26,618 nt of DNA, from positions 1-26,618 of the forward strand of contig QZKU01000009.1 in assembly GCA_003598085.1 (NCBI GenBank), given 5' to 3'. The notes beneath the pieces are model-generated. The model worked only from the letters and a program-made list of their open reading frames with translations, did no database searches and had not been told where the DNA came from. Below are positions 1 through 8,312 of the stretch, one piece after another (position 1 is the stretch's first letter; every line of letters starts with the position of its first letter). The position numbers and the translations under genes are program-made. Source of the DNA: Candidatus Abyssobacteria bacterium SURF_5. Lineage in GTDB: Bacteria > Abyssobacteria > SURF-5.

Positions 1-1
1 C

Positions 2-562
2 ACATTCCCACAACGCCTACTACTGCTGATTCGCTTCGCACCTTTAAAGACAAAGACCAAAGAAAAGAGCATTTTACAGAAATTTCTTGACATTACTCTA
101 ATAACAATTGCAATAATTTTGATGTTATTCTGTCTTTGCTTGATCATCATTGGCTGTTACAAGACGTCAATTGTTAGAAGGAATTCAGAACTTATACTTC
201 CGGTGAGAATCACAATTAAAATATTGGCCCCCATAATAGGCGTATTGGCGATATTAATATTGAAAAATCTACCCTTCTCGGTGCCGTTTCCATTCCTCTT
301 GCTTCTGATTTTAATCGATATTTCTTCTATTCTTATTTTCTTGTGTTCTGATATCATAGTGACAAATGATGGTATCTATATGAGCCTGATGCTTAAATCC
401 CTATCTTGGGACAGAATAAAGGAAATTACAAATCATCCCTCATACTTAGCGATAACTGGGCATCGGAAACGAGACACCAAGCAATATATCAAGTTCATAT
501 GGAATATCAGAGATGAAGATGTGGCAGCACTTCAGTCTCTGTTTTTCAAGAAAATGAGCTGA
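2..562 (+). CDS. Hypothetical membrane protein, 5' end outside the window
   Basis: The reading frame has no stop from base 2 to the stop at 560-562, so the gene may begin before the window. A start at TTG 119/ATG 122 is possible, but it would cut into the first hydrophobic segment, which begins upstream around FLDITLITIAII. Two membrane-spanning stretches are visible, roughly bases 86-165 and 215-355. A short soluble tail follows, containing SWDRIKEI and ending KKMS, which looks like the YcxB/PH-like tails of small bacterial membrane proteins. That resemblance is weak. The gene is plainly AT-rich with AT-ending codons, unlike everything to its right, which suggests separate acquisition. No function can be given. 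Confidence 0.6.
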   Translation, partial: TFPQRLLLLIRFAPLKTKTKEKSILQKFLDITLITIAIILMLFCLCLIIIGCYKTSIVRRNSELILPVRITIKILAPIIGVLAILILKNLPFSVPFPFLLLLILIDISSILIFLCSDIIVTNDGIYMSLMLKSLSWDRIKEITNHPSYLAITGHRKRDTKQYIKFIWNIRDEDVAALQSLFFKKMS

Positions 563-820
563 GAAAATTGGCCTTATGTCGACTTGAAGAACGCTCCGGC
601 CTCTAGTACTACCGCGCGCGCTGGTACTCGCCCGAAATCAGGCGGTTCCTCATCCAGGATCCGATTGAGTATCTGGGCGGAGTTAGTCTGTATGAGCTTT
701 GATCCGGCCCTGCATGCGAGCGGGGCCCTCTTCTTTTTCCAGCCGTAACAGGCTTGGGGATCCGCTGGTTTCGACCCCGGCGCGGCCCAAAACATTCCCG
801 CGTTTTAAGCCACATCGTCC
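563..820. other. Intergenic stretch without a supported gene
   Basis: Apart from the terminator at 706-738, I see no gene here. Minus-strand frames across it have no family resemblance and no convincing ribosome binding site. Composition shifts from AT-rich to GC-rich at about 570-600, so this is the junction between the left-edge gene and the rest of the window. No direct repeat, tRNA end or integrase marks the junction. Confidence 0.5.
706..738 (+). terminator. Intrinsic terminator in the gap after the left-edge gene
   Basis: GGCCCTGC (706-713) pairs with GCGGGGCC (720-727) across a 6-base loop, with one U-G wobble. The stem is followed by a T-rich run, CTCTTCTTTTT (728-738). This is a good Rho-independent terminator for + strand transcription, most simply for the left-edge gene about 140 bases upstream. 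Confidence 0.6.
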
Positions 821-850
821 TTGACCGCCTCAGATTGCATATGCTATAGT
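821..850 (+). promoter_or_regulatory. Sigma-70 type promoter with extended -10
   Basis: TTGACC (821-826) and TATAGT (845-850) each match 5 of 6 consensus bases and are separated by 18 bases. TGC precedes the -10 box, giving an extended -10. It lies about 37 bases before the YkgJ-type gene and is the only good promoter ahead of that gene and carB. Confidence 0.65.
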
Positions 851-886
851 TGAAAAGATGTGTGAGGCGGCAGGGAAATCCATGTG

Positions 887-1138
887 ATGAATGGCGACCC
901 CACAAAATCTCTCGGTCTGAAAGTCAAGAGGACGTTTACCGCCTTTTTGCCCATTGACGCCAATCGGAAAGGCGCCTGCCGGCGGTGCGGCGGATGCTGC
1001 AAATTGGCTTTTAACTGTCCTTTTTATGATGGTACCGGATGCGCAATCTACTCGATTCGGCCCCCACAATGCCGCAAATATCCGCGCACGAAAGAGGAAT
1101 CAATTGTGCCGGGGTGTGGTTTCAAATTCGGCGACTGA
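887..1138 (+). CDS. YkgJ-type zinc/iron-chelating cysteine-cluster protein
   Basis: An 83-residue protein with the signature of the YkgJ family. A CRRCGGCCKLAF core is followed by CPFYDGTGCAIYSIRPPQCRKYP and a last Cys near the C-terminus. The family's clustered cysteines are thought to bind zinc or an iron-sulfur centre. Its biochemical role is not established. It is short for the family, with essentially only the cluster domain present. The start is ATG 887, directly after an in-frame GTG at 884. AGGGAAA at 872-878 serves as the ribosome binding site. It sits downstream of a good promoter and about 55 bases before carB, so the two may be co-transcribed. Confidence 0.8.
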   Translation: MNGDPTKSLGLKVKRTFTAFLPIDANRKGACRRCGGCCKLAFNCPFYDGTGCAIYSIRPPQCRKYPRTKEESIVPGCGFKFGD

Positions 1139-1192
1139 GCCGGTCCTGCGGCTTCGGCTCGAATGCCGAGGCGCCCACTCTTTTCATTCTCT

Positions 1193-4100
1193 ATGCCAAA
1201 ACGAAATGACATCCAAAAAATACTCATAATCGGGTCCGGCCCGATCATCATCGGCCAGGCCTGCGAATTCGATTATTCCGGCGCGCAGGCCTGCAAGGCG
1301 CTGCGGGAAGAAGGCTATACCATCGTGCTGGTGAACAGCAATCCCGCCACGATCATGACCGATCCCGAGATGGCCGACCGCACCTATATCGAGCCGCTCG
1401 TTCCCCATGTGCTTGAGAAGATCATCGAGCGCGAACGCCCTCATGCGCTCCTGCCCACCATCGGGGGCCAAACCGGCCTGAACCTGGCGGTCGACCTGGC
1501 CCAGATGGGCGTCCTCGACCGCTGGAACGTCGAATTGATCGGGGCAAAGCTGCCGGCCATTCAAAAGGCGGAAGACCGCTCTCTCTTTAAAGAGGCCATG
1601 AACCGAATCGGGCTCGAACTGCCAAGAAGCTATTTCTGCCATTCAATCGAAGAAGCGATGGCTCAAATCGATGCCATCGGATTCCCCGTCGTCATCCGGC
1701 CCTCTTTTACCCTCGGCGGGACCGGCGGAAACATCGCCTATAATCGCGATGAGTTCGAGCGCATGGTGAAATGGGGGCTCGATGCCAGCCCCATCAGTGA
1801 GGTCCTGGTCGAGGAATCCGTCATCGGCTGGAAAGAATACGAGCTCGAGGTCATGCGCGACGGCGCCGACAACGTCGTCATCATCTGCTCGATCGAGAAT
1901 TTCGACCCAATGGGCATTCACACCGGCGACAGCATCACGGTCGCTCCCGCGCAGACGCTTTCCGACAAGGAATACCAGGCGATGCGCGATGCCGCCGCAG
2001 CTGTCATCCGCGAGATAGGAGTCGATACCGGCGGCTCGAACATCCAGTTCGCCGTCGATCCCGCGACCGGACGCATGGTCGTCATCGAAATGAACCCCCG
2101 CGTCTCGCGCAGCTCGGCGCTCGCATCGAAAGCCACCGGCTTCCCGATCGCAAAAATCGCGGCTAAACTCGCCGTCGGCTATACGCTAGACGAAATCCCG
2201 AACGACATCACGAAGCAGACGCCGGCTTCCTTCGAGCCCACCATCGACTACTGCGTCGTGAAGATTCCGCGCTGGGCCTTCGAGAAATTCCCCGGCTCGG
2301 ACCCGACGCTCACCATTCAAATGAAAAGCGTCGGCGAAACCATGAGCATCGGACGGACCTTCAAAGAGGCCCTGCAAAAGGGCCTGCGTTCGCTCGAAAT
2401 AGACCGGTACGGCCTCGGCAGCGACGGCAAGAACGTCCGCTATCCCGCCGGCGCCGCCGGTCCGGAGACAATCAACCACATCAGGGAAAGACTCAGGACG
2501 CCAACGAGCGAACGCATTTTCTATCTGCGCGAAGCCATATTGGCGGGACTCGATATCGCTGAGATATATCAATTGACGCGCATCGATCCGTGGTTTATCA
2601 ACAATATCAAGGACATTCTGGACGCAGAATCGCGCCTGCGGTCCGCGCCCGTCTCCCTCCTTGATATGATTCGCGGCGCGGCCGGCCAAAACGGCAGCCC
2701 GGAGGCGCGCGCCCTTCTTCTGGATGCCAAGCAGCATGGCTTCTCCGACCGCCAGCTTGCATATCTGTGGGAATCGGACGAGATGACGGTGCGGAGCGCG
2801 CGCAAAAAACTGGGAGTCGAGGCCACCTTCAAGCTGGTCGATACCTGTGCAGCCGAATTCGAAGCCTATACTCCCTATTACTATTCGACCTATTCGGATG
2901 AGGATGAAGTCAGGCCGTCCGAAAAGAAGAAAGTCATGATTCTGGGCGGCGGACCCAACCGCATCGGGCAGGGTATCGAATTCGATTACTGCTGCGTGCA
3001 CGCCGCTTTCGCATTGAAGGAAGAAGGCTGCGAGACCATCATGGTCAATAGCAACCCCGAAACCGTCAGCACCGATTATGATACGTCGGACAAGCTGTAT
3101 TTCGAGCCGCTCGCGCTCGAGGACGTTCTCAACATTTGCGACAAGGAAAAGCCCGACGGCGTTATCGTCCAGTTCGGCGGGCAAACCCCGCTCAAACTCG
3201 CCGTCCCGCTTCAGAAGGCCGGCGTCCCGATCATCGGCACATTGCCTGAACATATCGATGTCGCCGAAGATAGAGAACTCTTTCGTCAAATACTCGACCG
3301 GCTCGGCCTGAAACAGGCGCCGAGCGATACGGCTTTTTCAACCGAGGACGCTTTGGGAATCGCCAATCGGATAGGCTACCCCGTGCTGGTGAGGCCATCG
3401 TACGTGCTCGGCGGAAGGGCGATGATTATTGCCTACGACGACGAACATCTGCGCGATTACATGACGCTTGCGCGCGAGGCCTCGCCCGATCACCCGATCC
3501 TGGTCGACAAATTCCTCGATGACGCCATTGAGATCGACGTCGATGCCGTTTGCGACGGCAATGACGTGATTGTTGCGGGAATCATGGAACATATAGAATT
3601 GGCCGGCGTCCATTCCGGCGACAGCGCATGCGTTTTGCCCCCGCATACACTCAAGCCGCAGCAGATTCTCGCACTCAAAGAGCAGACACGCGCGCTTGCG
3701 CTCGCCCTCAACGTGATCGGGCTCATCAATATCCAGTTCGCCATTCAGAATGACACTATCTACGTTCTCGAAGTAAACCCGAGAGCGTCGCGCACAGTCC
3801 CGTTTGTCTCGAAGGCGACCGGCATTCCCTGGGCAAAGGTGGCCGCCAGATTGATGATCGGCCGGAAACTGAAAGAACTCGGCGTTCCTTCAGATATCGC
3901 GCTCAACCACTTTTCGGTCAAAGAGGCGGTCCTTCCCTTTAATAAATTCTCCGGAGTCGATACCATTCTCGGGCCGGAAATGAAATCGACGGGAGAAGTC
4001 ATGGGGATCGACAAAAGCTTCGGACTCGCCTTCGCAAAAGCGCAAATGGCCGTGAACTCGATGGCCCCGCTGAAGGGGAACGTGCTCATCAGCGTCAACG

Positions 4101-4498
4101 ACAATGACAAGAAGAAAATAGTCTCTGCCGCAAGAAAACTCCAGAACCTCGGCTTCACTCTCTTCGCCACCCGCGGAACCGCCCGTTTTCTTTCAGACGA
4201 AGGGCTTCAGGTGAGGCCGGTCTACAAGGTGAACGAGGATCGTCCAAATATTGTCGATCACATCAAGAACAAAGAGATCGCCTTGATTATCAACACGCCG
4301 CTGGGAAAAACATCGGCCTTCGATGAGATCGCCATCCGCCGTGCGGCCGTGGATTATCGCATCCCCTACATTACAACAATCGCAGGCGCACACGCCATGG
4401 TCAGCGCCATCGAAGCCATAAAAGCCGGCGAGCTCTCCGTCAACTGCCTGCAAGAATATCATTCGCGGGAGCGCGCAACCCTCAGTACTTCACCCTGA
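1193..4498 (+). CDS. carB: Carbamoyl-phosphate synthase large subunit
   Basis: Makes carbamoyl phosphate from bicarbonate, ammonia (delivered from glutamine by the small subunit) and two ATP, for pyrimidine and arginine synthesis in the cytoplasm. The protein opens with the family hallmark [18 protein letters not shown] and has the typical internal duplication. The first ATP-grasp half ([30 protein letters not shown]) is mirrored by a second ([48 protein letters not shown]). The last ~130 residues form an MGS-like allosteric domain ([11 protein letters not shown]). ATG 1193 ([10 protein letters not shown]) is preferred over an in-frame ATG at 1163 because family members begin here; neither has a clear ribosome binding site. 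At 1101 residues it is near the usual ~1070. No carA is present in the window. Confidence 0.97.
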   Translation: MPKRNDIQKILIIGSGPIIIGQACEFDYSGAQACKALREEGYTIVLVNSNPATIMTDPEMADRTYIEPLVPHVLEKIIERERPHALLPTIGGQTGLNLAVDLAQMGVLDRWNVELIGAKLPAIQKAEDRSLFKEAMNRIGLELPRSYFCHSIEEAMAQIDAIGFPVVIRPSFTLGGTGGNIAYNRDEFERMVKWGLDASPISEVLVEESVIGWKEYELEVMRDGADNVVIICSIENFDPMGIHTGDSITVAPAQTLSDKEYQAMRDAAAAVIREIGVDTGGSNIQFAVDPATGRMVVIEMNPRVSRSSALASKATGFPIAKIAAKLAVGYTLDEIPNDITKQTPASFEPTIDYCVVKIPRWAFEKFPGSDPTLTIQMKSVGETMSIGRTFKEALQKGLRSLEIDRYGLGSDGKNVRYPAGAAGPETINHIRERLRTPTSERIFYLREAILAGLDIAEIYQLTRIDPWFINNIKDILDAESRLRSAPVSLLDMIRGAAGQNGSPEARALLLDAKQHGFSDRQLAYLWESDEMTVRSARKKLGVEATFKLVDTCAAEFEAYTPYYYSTYSDEDEVRPSEKKKVMILGGGPNRIGQGIEFDYCCVHAAFALKEEGCETIMVNSNPETVSTDYDTSDKLYFEPLALEDVLNICDKEKPDGVIVQFGGQTPLKLAVPLQKAGVPIIGTLPEHIDVAEDRELFRQILDRLGLKQAPSDTAFSTEDALGIANRIGYPVLVRPSYVLGGRAMIIAYDDEHLRDYMTLAREASPDHPILVDKFLDDAIEIDVDAVCDGNDVIVAGIMEHIELAGVHSGDSACVLPPHTLKPQQILALKEQTRALALALNVIGLINIQFAIQNDTIYVLEVNPRASRTVPFVSKATGIPWAKVAARLMIGRKLKELGVPSDIALNHFSVKEAVLPFNKFSGVDTILGPEMKSTGEVMGIDKSFGLAFAKAQMAVNSMAPLKGNVLISVNDNDKKKIVSAARKLQNLGFTLFATRGTARFLSDEGLQVRPVYKVNEDRPNIVDHIKNKEIALIINTPLGKTSAFDEIAIRRAAVDYRIPYITTIAGAHAMVSAIEAIKAGELSVNCLQEYHSRERATLSTSP

Positions 4499-4521
4499 AC
4501 CAAAAACGGAAGGAAGCTCGC

Positions 4522-5517
4522 ATGAAAGCGGCCATCCTGAAAAATGCGCGCGAACTCGTAGTCGAGGACGTGCCGGAACCGAAAATCGCGCTCGACGAGG
4601 TCCTTGTCAGAATCGCCGCCTGCGGCATCTGCGGAACCGATCTGCACCTTTACAAGTACGGCGCTCTCAACCCGAATCAAAAGATGGGACACGAATCGGC
4701 CGGAACCATCGAGCAACTCGGCGACGGAGTCGACCATTTTCACGCCGGCGACCGTGTGGCCGTGCTCGGGCGCGTCCCGTGCGGTCGGTGCCACTGGTGT
4801 CTCCGAAGCAGACATCACATCTGCCCGAATCGCGCTGACCTGCGAGGGGGGTTCAGTGAATTTATCGCAGCGAAACAGGAGATGCTCGCCCCCATTCCCG
4901 GCCAAATGACATTCGCCGAAGCCGCATGCATGGAGCCGATGGCCGTCAGCGTTCACGGCGTGCGACTGGCCGGCATAACAGACCGGGACGGCGTGGTTGT
5001 CACGGGAGCGGGACCCATAGGATTATTTGCCGCCGCATACCTTCGTCATCTCGGAGTTCGCGGGCTGGTCGTGAGCGAGCCGTCCGCACACCGGCGCGAG
5101 GTCGCGGCCCAGTGGGCCGATCGCGTGGTGAATCCGCTCGACGAAGACCTCGCCGATACCGCACGCACTGTCCTAAACCCCGGCGCTGATGTTGTCGTCG
5201 AATGTTCCGGACAGCAAGCGGTGCTCGAGGAGGCTTTTCATCTGCTGAATTTCGCGGGAAAGGTGCTCCTGCTTGGTACCTGTCTGGAAAACGTTGGCTT
5301 CAATCCTGCAACCATGCTGGTACGCGAATTGGCTTTTCAGGCTTCATACGGATGTGACATGCAAGAGGTACTCGATTGCATTGACTTGGTCGGCAACGGG
5401 CGCATTGACATCAAACCTATCATCAGCGGAACCGCCTCGATCGAAGAGTTACCCGATGTTTTCGAGCGCCTGTGCGGTCCCAACGACGACATCAAACTTC
5501 TCATGATTAACGGGTGA
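4522..5517 (+). CDS. Zinc-dependent medium-chain alcohol/polyol dehydrogenase
   Basis: An NAD(P)-dependent oxidoreductase of the zinc MDR superfamily, of the sorbitol/threonine dehydrogenase type. The GroES-like N-terminal half carries the catalytic-zinc ligands: Cys34 in ACGICGTD, His57 in the MGHE motif and Glu138 in MEPMAVSVHG. The four structural-zinc cysteines are Cys87, 90, 93 and 101. The Rossmann half shows VTGAGPIG at about 160-167. The length of 331 residues is normal. GGAAGGA sits just before the ATG. It follows carB by only 23 bases without a terminator, so read-through is likely, although no pathway link to carbamoyl phosphate is evident. The substrate cannot be deduced. Confidence 0.88.
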   Translation: MKAAILKNARELVVEDVPEPKIALDEVLVRIAACGICGTDLHLYKYGALNPNQKMGHESAGTIEQLGDGVDHFHAGDRVAVLGRVPCGRCHWCLRSRHHICPNRADLRGGFSEFIAAKQEMLAPIPGQMTFAEAACMEPMAVSVHGVRLAGITDRDGVVVTGAGPIGLFAAAYLRHLGVRGLVVSEPSAHRREVAAQWADRVVNPLDEDLADTARTVLNPGADVVVECSGQQAVLEEAFHLLNFAGKVLLLGTCLENVGFNPATMLVRELAFQASYGCDMQEVLDCIDLVGNGRIDIKPIISGTASIEELPDVFERLCGPNDDIKLLMING

Positions 5518-5579
5518 GCGGTATAGATGAGCGCGGCCGCCGCCCGCTTTCCGATTAAATGCTGTGACCTTTACGATGC

Positions 5580-5609
5580 TCCGGGGACATAATTTCTTAT
5601 GTCCCCGGA
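5580..5609. repeat. 13-bp perfect inverted repeat between convergent genes
   Basis: TCCGGGGACATAA (5580-5592) is exactly complementary to TTATGTCCCCGGA (5597-5609) across the loop TTTC. It lies between the ends of the dehydrogenase gene (+) and the DUF2148 gene (-). It can therefore act as a two-way terminator or mRNA-stabilising hairpin, and it looks like a REP-type palindrome. No second copy was found in the window. Confidence 0.7.
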
Positions 5610-5621
5610 TTCGATATGTCC

Positions 5622-6482
5622 TTATTGAGAGGCCCGCTCGGCGATCTTGCCGCGGGTTTCCATCACCAACTGCATCACGCGCGCCATTCCTGCCTGTTTC
5701 TTCTCCTGGTCGGCCTCTTCGCGCTTCGCCACGCGCACATAACGCGGATCATTCTCCCAATCGGCCGAGTGCTTGATACGAGGATCGCCGGCGCCCGGGA
5801 ACCCCATGAAGTGCGTCGGGAACGCCCGCATCATGAACGTGACGATCAGGTCCTTGTCATACTGCGCCTTGAGCGAAGGCCGGTTGTAATAAACTTCGGG
5901 CTCGCACGGGCCCAGGCACATCCCGATCGATATCTCGCATCCTTCGAGATAGCCCAAAGCCTGCGAAATCGCGCCAACCGACATCATCGCCCGGTTCTCG
6001 ATATTGAGCTGCGAAGCTGTCGCCGCCGCCCAGTCCAAGGCCATCCCTATGTCTATTGCTTTCCACACACAGACCGGGCCGGGAGTGCCAAATGCGCTTG
6101 GTCTCGTAAAATCCTTCGGCTTCTCCCGCTCTTCCGCAACGTAAGCATTGTGCTCTTTACAGGTGGCGAACCCGCAAGCGCCGCAGTCCCAGCCGAGCGT
6201 CGAGGTGCCGAGGCCGGTTCCGCCCATGAGCATAATGACCGGAAGCGTCCCCTTGTCTTTGCACGACTGCAACGTCTTATTGTCGCCGAAGCAGACGGTG
6301 TTGTCTTCTCCAAGAATGCCGAGCATTTCAATGATCGGGTCGATGTCTTCGCCGGTCAGAATCTCGATTTTCATCTCCGTCGTGCCGGTCAACTGGGGAG
6401 CCTTCAACGCTGCCATGGCGCATTGCTGTGCCGCCGCCAGAAGCCCATCGTTGGCCAGCTTCTTTCCATTGAAATACGCCAT
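5622..6482 (-). CDS. DUF2148 ferredoxin-domain protein, second of a tandem pair
   Basis: A 286-residue cytoplasmic protein of the DUF2148 family (proteins annotated as containing a ferredoxin domain), of unknown function. The likely Fe-S ligands are Cys100, Cys103 and Cys108 (DCGACGFATC) with Cys138 (GTPGPVC). MSVGAISQALGY at 168-178 is the conserved helix after them. The region that in the partner reads GIPVAAKGKSPF is changed here to GMCLGPCEPEVYYNR, with extra cysteines at 182, 189 and 193. A charged tail rich in Glu and Lys follows. It starts one base after the stop of the upstream paralogue, with GGAGGA as ribosome binding site, so the two are translationally coupled and may form a heterodimer. 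The [4Fe-4S] assignment is an inference from the cysteine spacing. Confidence 0.8.
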   Translation of the reverse strand: MAYFNGKKLANDGLLAAAQQCAMAALKAPQLTGTTEMKIEILTGEDIDPIIEMLGILGEDNTVCFGDNKTLQSCKDKGTLPVIMLMGGTGLGTSTLGWDCGACGFATCKEHNAYVAEEREKPKDFTRPSAFGTPGPVCVWKAIDIGMALDWAAATASQLNIENRAMMSVGAISQALGYLEGCEISIGMCLGPCEPEVYYNRPSLKAQYDKDLIVTFMMRAFPTHFMGFPGAGDPRIKHSADWENDPRYVRVAKREEADQEKKQAGMARVMQLVMETRGKIAERASQ

Positions 6483-6483
6483 G

Positions 6484-7266
6484 TCAGTCCTCCTTCTTCT
6501 CGCTGTTATCGGGATTGAGCGGATCCCACTGCCGGTAGGGCAGCCAGTTAACCATTCGCGAGATTACATATTTCGCGCGCAGCGAGTCGATTACGCGAGA
6601 CAAGTTATTCATGTGGTAATCCGGCAGAATGTCAACAAACGGACTTTTCCCCTTCGCGGCAACGGGAATTCCGACAACTACAGGGGACTTGGGACAGTAT
6701 CCTAACTTCTGACCCGCCACCCCTACCGACATGAATGCGCGCGCATCAACGAAAAGGCGGTTTGCCATGATAAGCGCAGAGCCTACAGCCCAACCCATCG
6801 CGTACACGTTCATCGTGCACATCGGACCATCCACCAGCCAGTTTGGATGCACCGGCTCGGTTAGATCCAAAACCCCATATCGCGCGTTTCGTCGCTCGTA
6901 AGTGAACTGGCAACCGGCGCTCCCCCCGCAGTATCCGCAGCCCGTATCGAACGGCTGAAGCGCCGAGACAGCGCCAATGAACAGGATTGCATCCGATTCC
7001 CGTACCATCGCCGCCTCATATTTGAACATCCTTTTCCATGCATTGTCATCCGGTTTTAGCCGGGCCACTTCTTCCATCTTTCGCGCAACTTTATCCAGAT
7101 CTTCGGCTCCGAAAACAATATGGCATTCGGCCATCTGGACGCCCCCCTGGCTTGGGGCCGTAATAGCCGCATTGGCCATCATCCGCGCGGCCCAAACAAC
7201 GCTCTCCTGCCTGACCAGGTCGTTCGGAGCGTTTGGCGGCCATTCCTCAATATAAATGTCCGGCAT
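6484..7266 (-). CDS. DUF2148 ferredoxin-domain protein, first of a tandem pair
   Basis: A 260-residue paralogue of the next gene. It shares an N-terminal helix, a central four-cysteine site (Cys110, Cys113, Cys119, Cys150; CGYCGGSAGC then GPMC) and the MSVGVAGQKLGY helix. It keeps the family's glycine-rich C-terminal segment, GIPVAAKGKSPF. The frame is open further upstream to a TTG at 7395. ATG 7266 is chosen because AAGGAG lies 6 bases before it and homology to the partner starts just after. The extra 43 codons are polar and low in conservation cues. It is transcribed away from the TetR-family gene from a promoter at 7437-7465. The function is unknown; a redox or electron-transfer role is an inference from the cysteines. 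Confidence 0.8.
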   Translation of the reverse strand: MPDIYIEEWPPNAPNDLVRQESVVWAARMMANAAITAPSQGGVQMAECHIVFGAEDLDKVARKMEEVARLKPDDNAWKRMFKYEAAMVRESDAILFIGAVSALQPFDTGCGYCGGSAGCQFTYERRNARYGVLDLTEPVHPNWLVDGPMCTMNVYAMGWAVGSALIMANRLFVDARAFMSVGVAGQKLGYCPKSPVVVGIPVAAKGKSPFVDILPDYHMNNLSRVIDSLRAKYVISRMVNWLPYRQWDPLNPDNSEKKED

Positions 7267-7436
7267 ATGAGTCTCCTTCTCTATATACTCCTCTGGTTCC
7301 TTGGGTGCTCCTGAACTCGTGGGCTCTTCAACTGAAGCCTTCTTATCACCTCCCTGATCCCGAATCGTTTGCACGCGCTTCTGTCTGAAAAACAAGCCGG
7401 GGGTGCGGCCGGAACATGATTCATTTGGTGAACGAG

Positions 7437-7465
7437 ATTATATCATGCCGCCGAAAGCTGGACAA
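7437..7465 (-). promoter_or_regulatory. Sigma-70 type promoter for the DUF2148 pair
   Basis: On the minus strand TTGTCC (7465-7460, 4 of 6 consensus) and TATAAT (7442-7437, perfect) are exactly 17 bases apart. Transcription would start near 7430 and leave a leader of about 165 bases before ATG 7266. Confidence 0.55.
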
Positions 7466-7501
7466 GCCCATTCCCCCGAGAAACCGCTTCGAGCCGGTCG
7501 C

Positions 7502-7516
7502 CTGTATTTAATACAG
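7502..7516. promoter_or_regulatory. 15-bp perfect palindrome in the divergent promoter region
   Basis: CTGTATT and AATACAG are perfect inverted arms around a single central T. The site lies about 54-68 bases upstream of the predicted TetR transcription start and behind the opposite promoter, a typical place for an activator. The cognate protein is unknown. Confidence 0.45.
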
Positions 7517-7534
7517 ATTTTCCGGGCCGCCACC

Positions 7535-7563
7535 TTGACAGCGCAAACGTTCCGCGATATAAT
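7535..7563 (+). promoter_or_regulatory. Perfect consensus sigma-70 promoter for the TetR-family gene
   Basis: TTGACA (7535-7540), exactly 17 bases, then TATAAT (7558-7563): full consensus in all three elements. Unregulated, it would be very strong, which fits a promoter kept in check by the overlapping palindrome just downstream. Confidence 0.85.
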
Positions 7564-7583
7564 TAAGTCAGTTAACCAACTTA
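7564..7583. promoter_or_regulatory. Candidate TetR-family operator over the transcription start
   Basis: TAAGTCAGTTAACCAACTTA is a 20-base imperfect palindrome with 16 of 20 positions symmetric. It directly abuts the -10 box, covers the expected start site and ends 6 bases before the regulator's ATG. The size and position are typical for autorepression by TetR-family proteins. Confidence 0.6.
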
Positions 7584-7589
7584 GCAGTC

Positions 7590-8186
7590 ATGTCAAGAAA
7601 GATCGTCGCGCCACAGCGCCGCAAACAAATCGCCGATGCCCTGTTCCTCTGTCTCGCGGAATCCGGACATGAAACAGTCACCATCAAGGATATCGCTCGG
7701 CGGGCGAATCTGCATTACGGCGTCATCCATTACTACTTCAAAAGCAAAGACGAAATCGTCTCGGAAATGGCGGATTCGATCATCGCAAAATATGGCAACC
7801 TGCTTCTTGAACGGACCCGCTCCGCTCATTCCGCAACTGAGAAAATAAACATTGCGGTCGATTTTCTGGTGGAGGAATTCATCTTCAATCGCCGCCTCAA
7901 TCGCGTCTTCTATAATCTTGTGCAAATGGCCTTCGAGCGGGAAACCATCAGAGATGCGTTGCGGCGGCAGTTGCGCGCATACCGCCGGCACATCGCAGCC
8001 GTTATCGCTGAAGGAACAACAAACGGGGAATTTCCCGCTCGCAGGAGCGGCCCGATTGCCTCATCGCTGGTGGCGCTCGTTGAAGGAATGGCGCTGCAGT
8101 GGGTGATCGATAGCAGAGCGCTCGAACGCAAAGAGGTCCACAGTCTGATTCGGGAAATGGTCGATCATTATCTCTTTGGTCATTAA
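7590..8186 (+). CDS. TetR/AcrR-family transcriptional regulator
   Basis: A 198-residue DNA-binding repressor-type protein. The N-terminal helix-turn-helix is clear at about residues 29-53 (TVTIKDIARRANLHYGVIHYYF, immediately followed by KSKDEI), the canonical TetR signature. The remaining ~140 residues form the helical dimerisation and ligand-binding domain, which is too variable to reveal the ligand. It is transcribed from a perfect promoter overlapped by a palindrome, so autorepression is likely. It is followed by an aminotransferase on the same strand and stands back-to-back with the DUF2148 pair. These are its likeliest targets (inference from position). There is no strong ribosome binding site at the ATG. 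Confidence 0.93.
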   Translation: MSRKIVAPQRRKQIADALFLCLAESGHETVTIKDIARRANLHYGVIHYYFKSKDEIVSEMADSIIAKYGNLLLERTRSAHSATEKINIAVDFLVEEFIFNRRLNRVFYNLVQMAFERETIRDALRRQLRAYRRHIAAVIAEGTTNGEFPARRSGPIASSLVALVEGMALQWVIDSRALERKEVHSLIREMVDHYLFGH

Positions 8187-8312
8187 CAAGGAACGCCTGT
8201 AAGAGGGGAGGGAAGTAAAATATTGTCGTTCAAACGGGCTAACCGCCATCGGAGGACGTTTTCCGATCGCTCAAAGGAAGCTTCAGAAATAATGCGGACA
8301 AGGAGGAGTTAC

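Larger units (their letters stand above)
7267..7589. other. Divergent regulatory region between the DUF2148 pair and the TetR-family gene
   Basis: This 323-base gap holds a promoter for each direction, a 15-bp perfect palindrome and a 20-bp operator-like palindrome. The minus-strand leader also contains an isolated anti-16S-like sequence, AGGGAGGTGAT (7355-7345), with no start codon at working distance. No separate gene is evident. Confidence 0.6.

Noticed and set aside
765-795. tRNA 3' end (GGTTTCGACCCC looks like a T-arm)
   Set aside because: The flanking bases do not form the 5-bp T-stem, and no acceptor, D- or anticodon arm is present upstream.
2186-3289. 367-codon open frame antisense to carB
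   Set aside because: It mirrors codon positions of a certain gene and has no independent support.
5616-6518. 300-codon open frame on + strand across the DUF2148 gene
   Set aside because: It is antisense to a gene with clear motifs and ribosome binding site, and its translation is Arg/His-rich with no family resemblance; a GC-driven shadow.
7267-7395. 43-residue N-terminal extension of the first DUF2148 protein
   Set aside because: It would need a TTG start and lacks similarity to the paralogue, and a strong AAGGAG sits right before ATG 7266.
7502-7516. LexA (SOS) box
   Set aside because: CTGT and ACAG ends resemble the enterobacterial box, but the spacing is 7 instead of 8 bases, no SOS gene is adjacent, and other phyla use different LexA sites.
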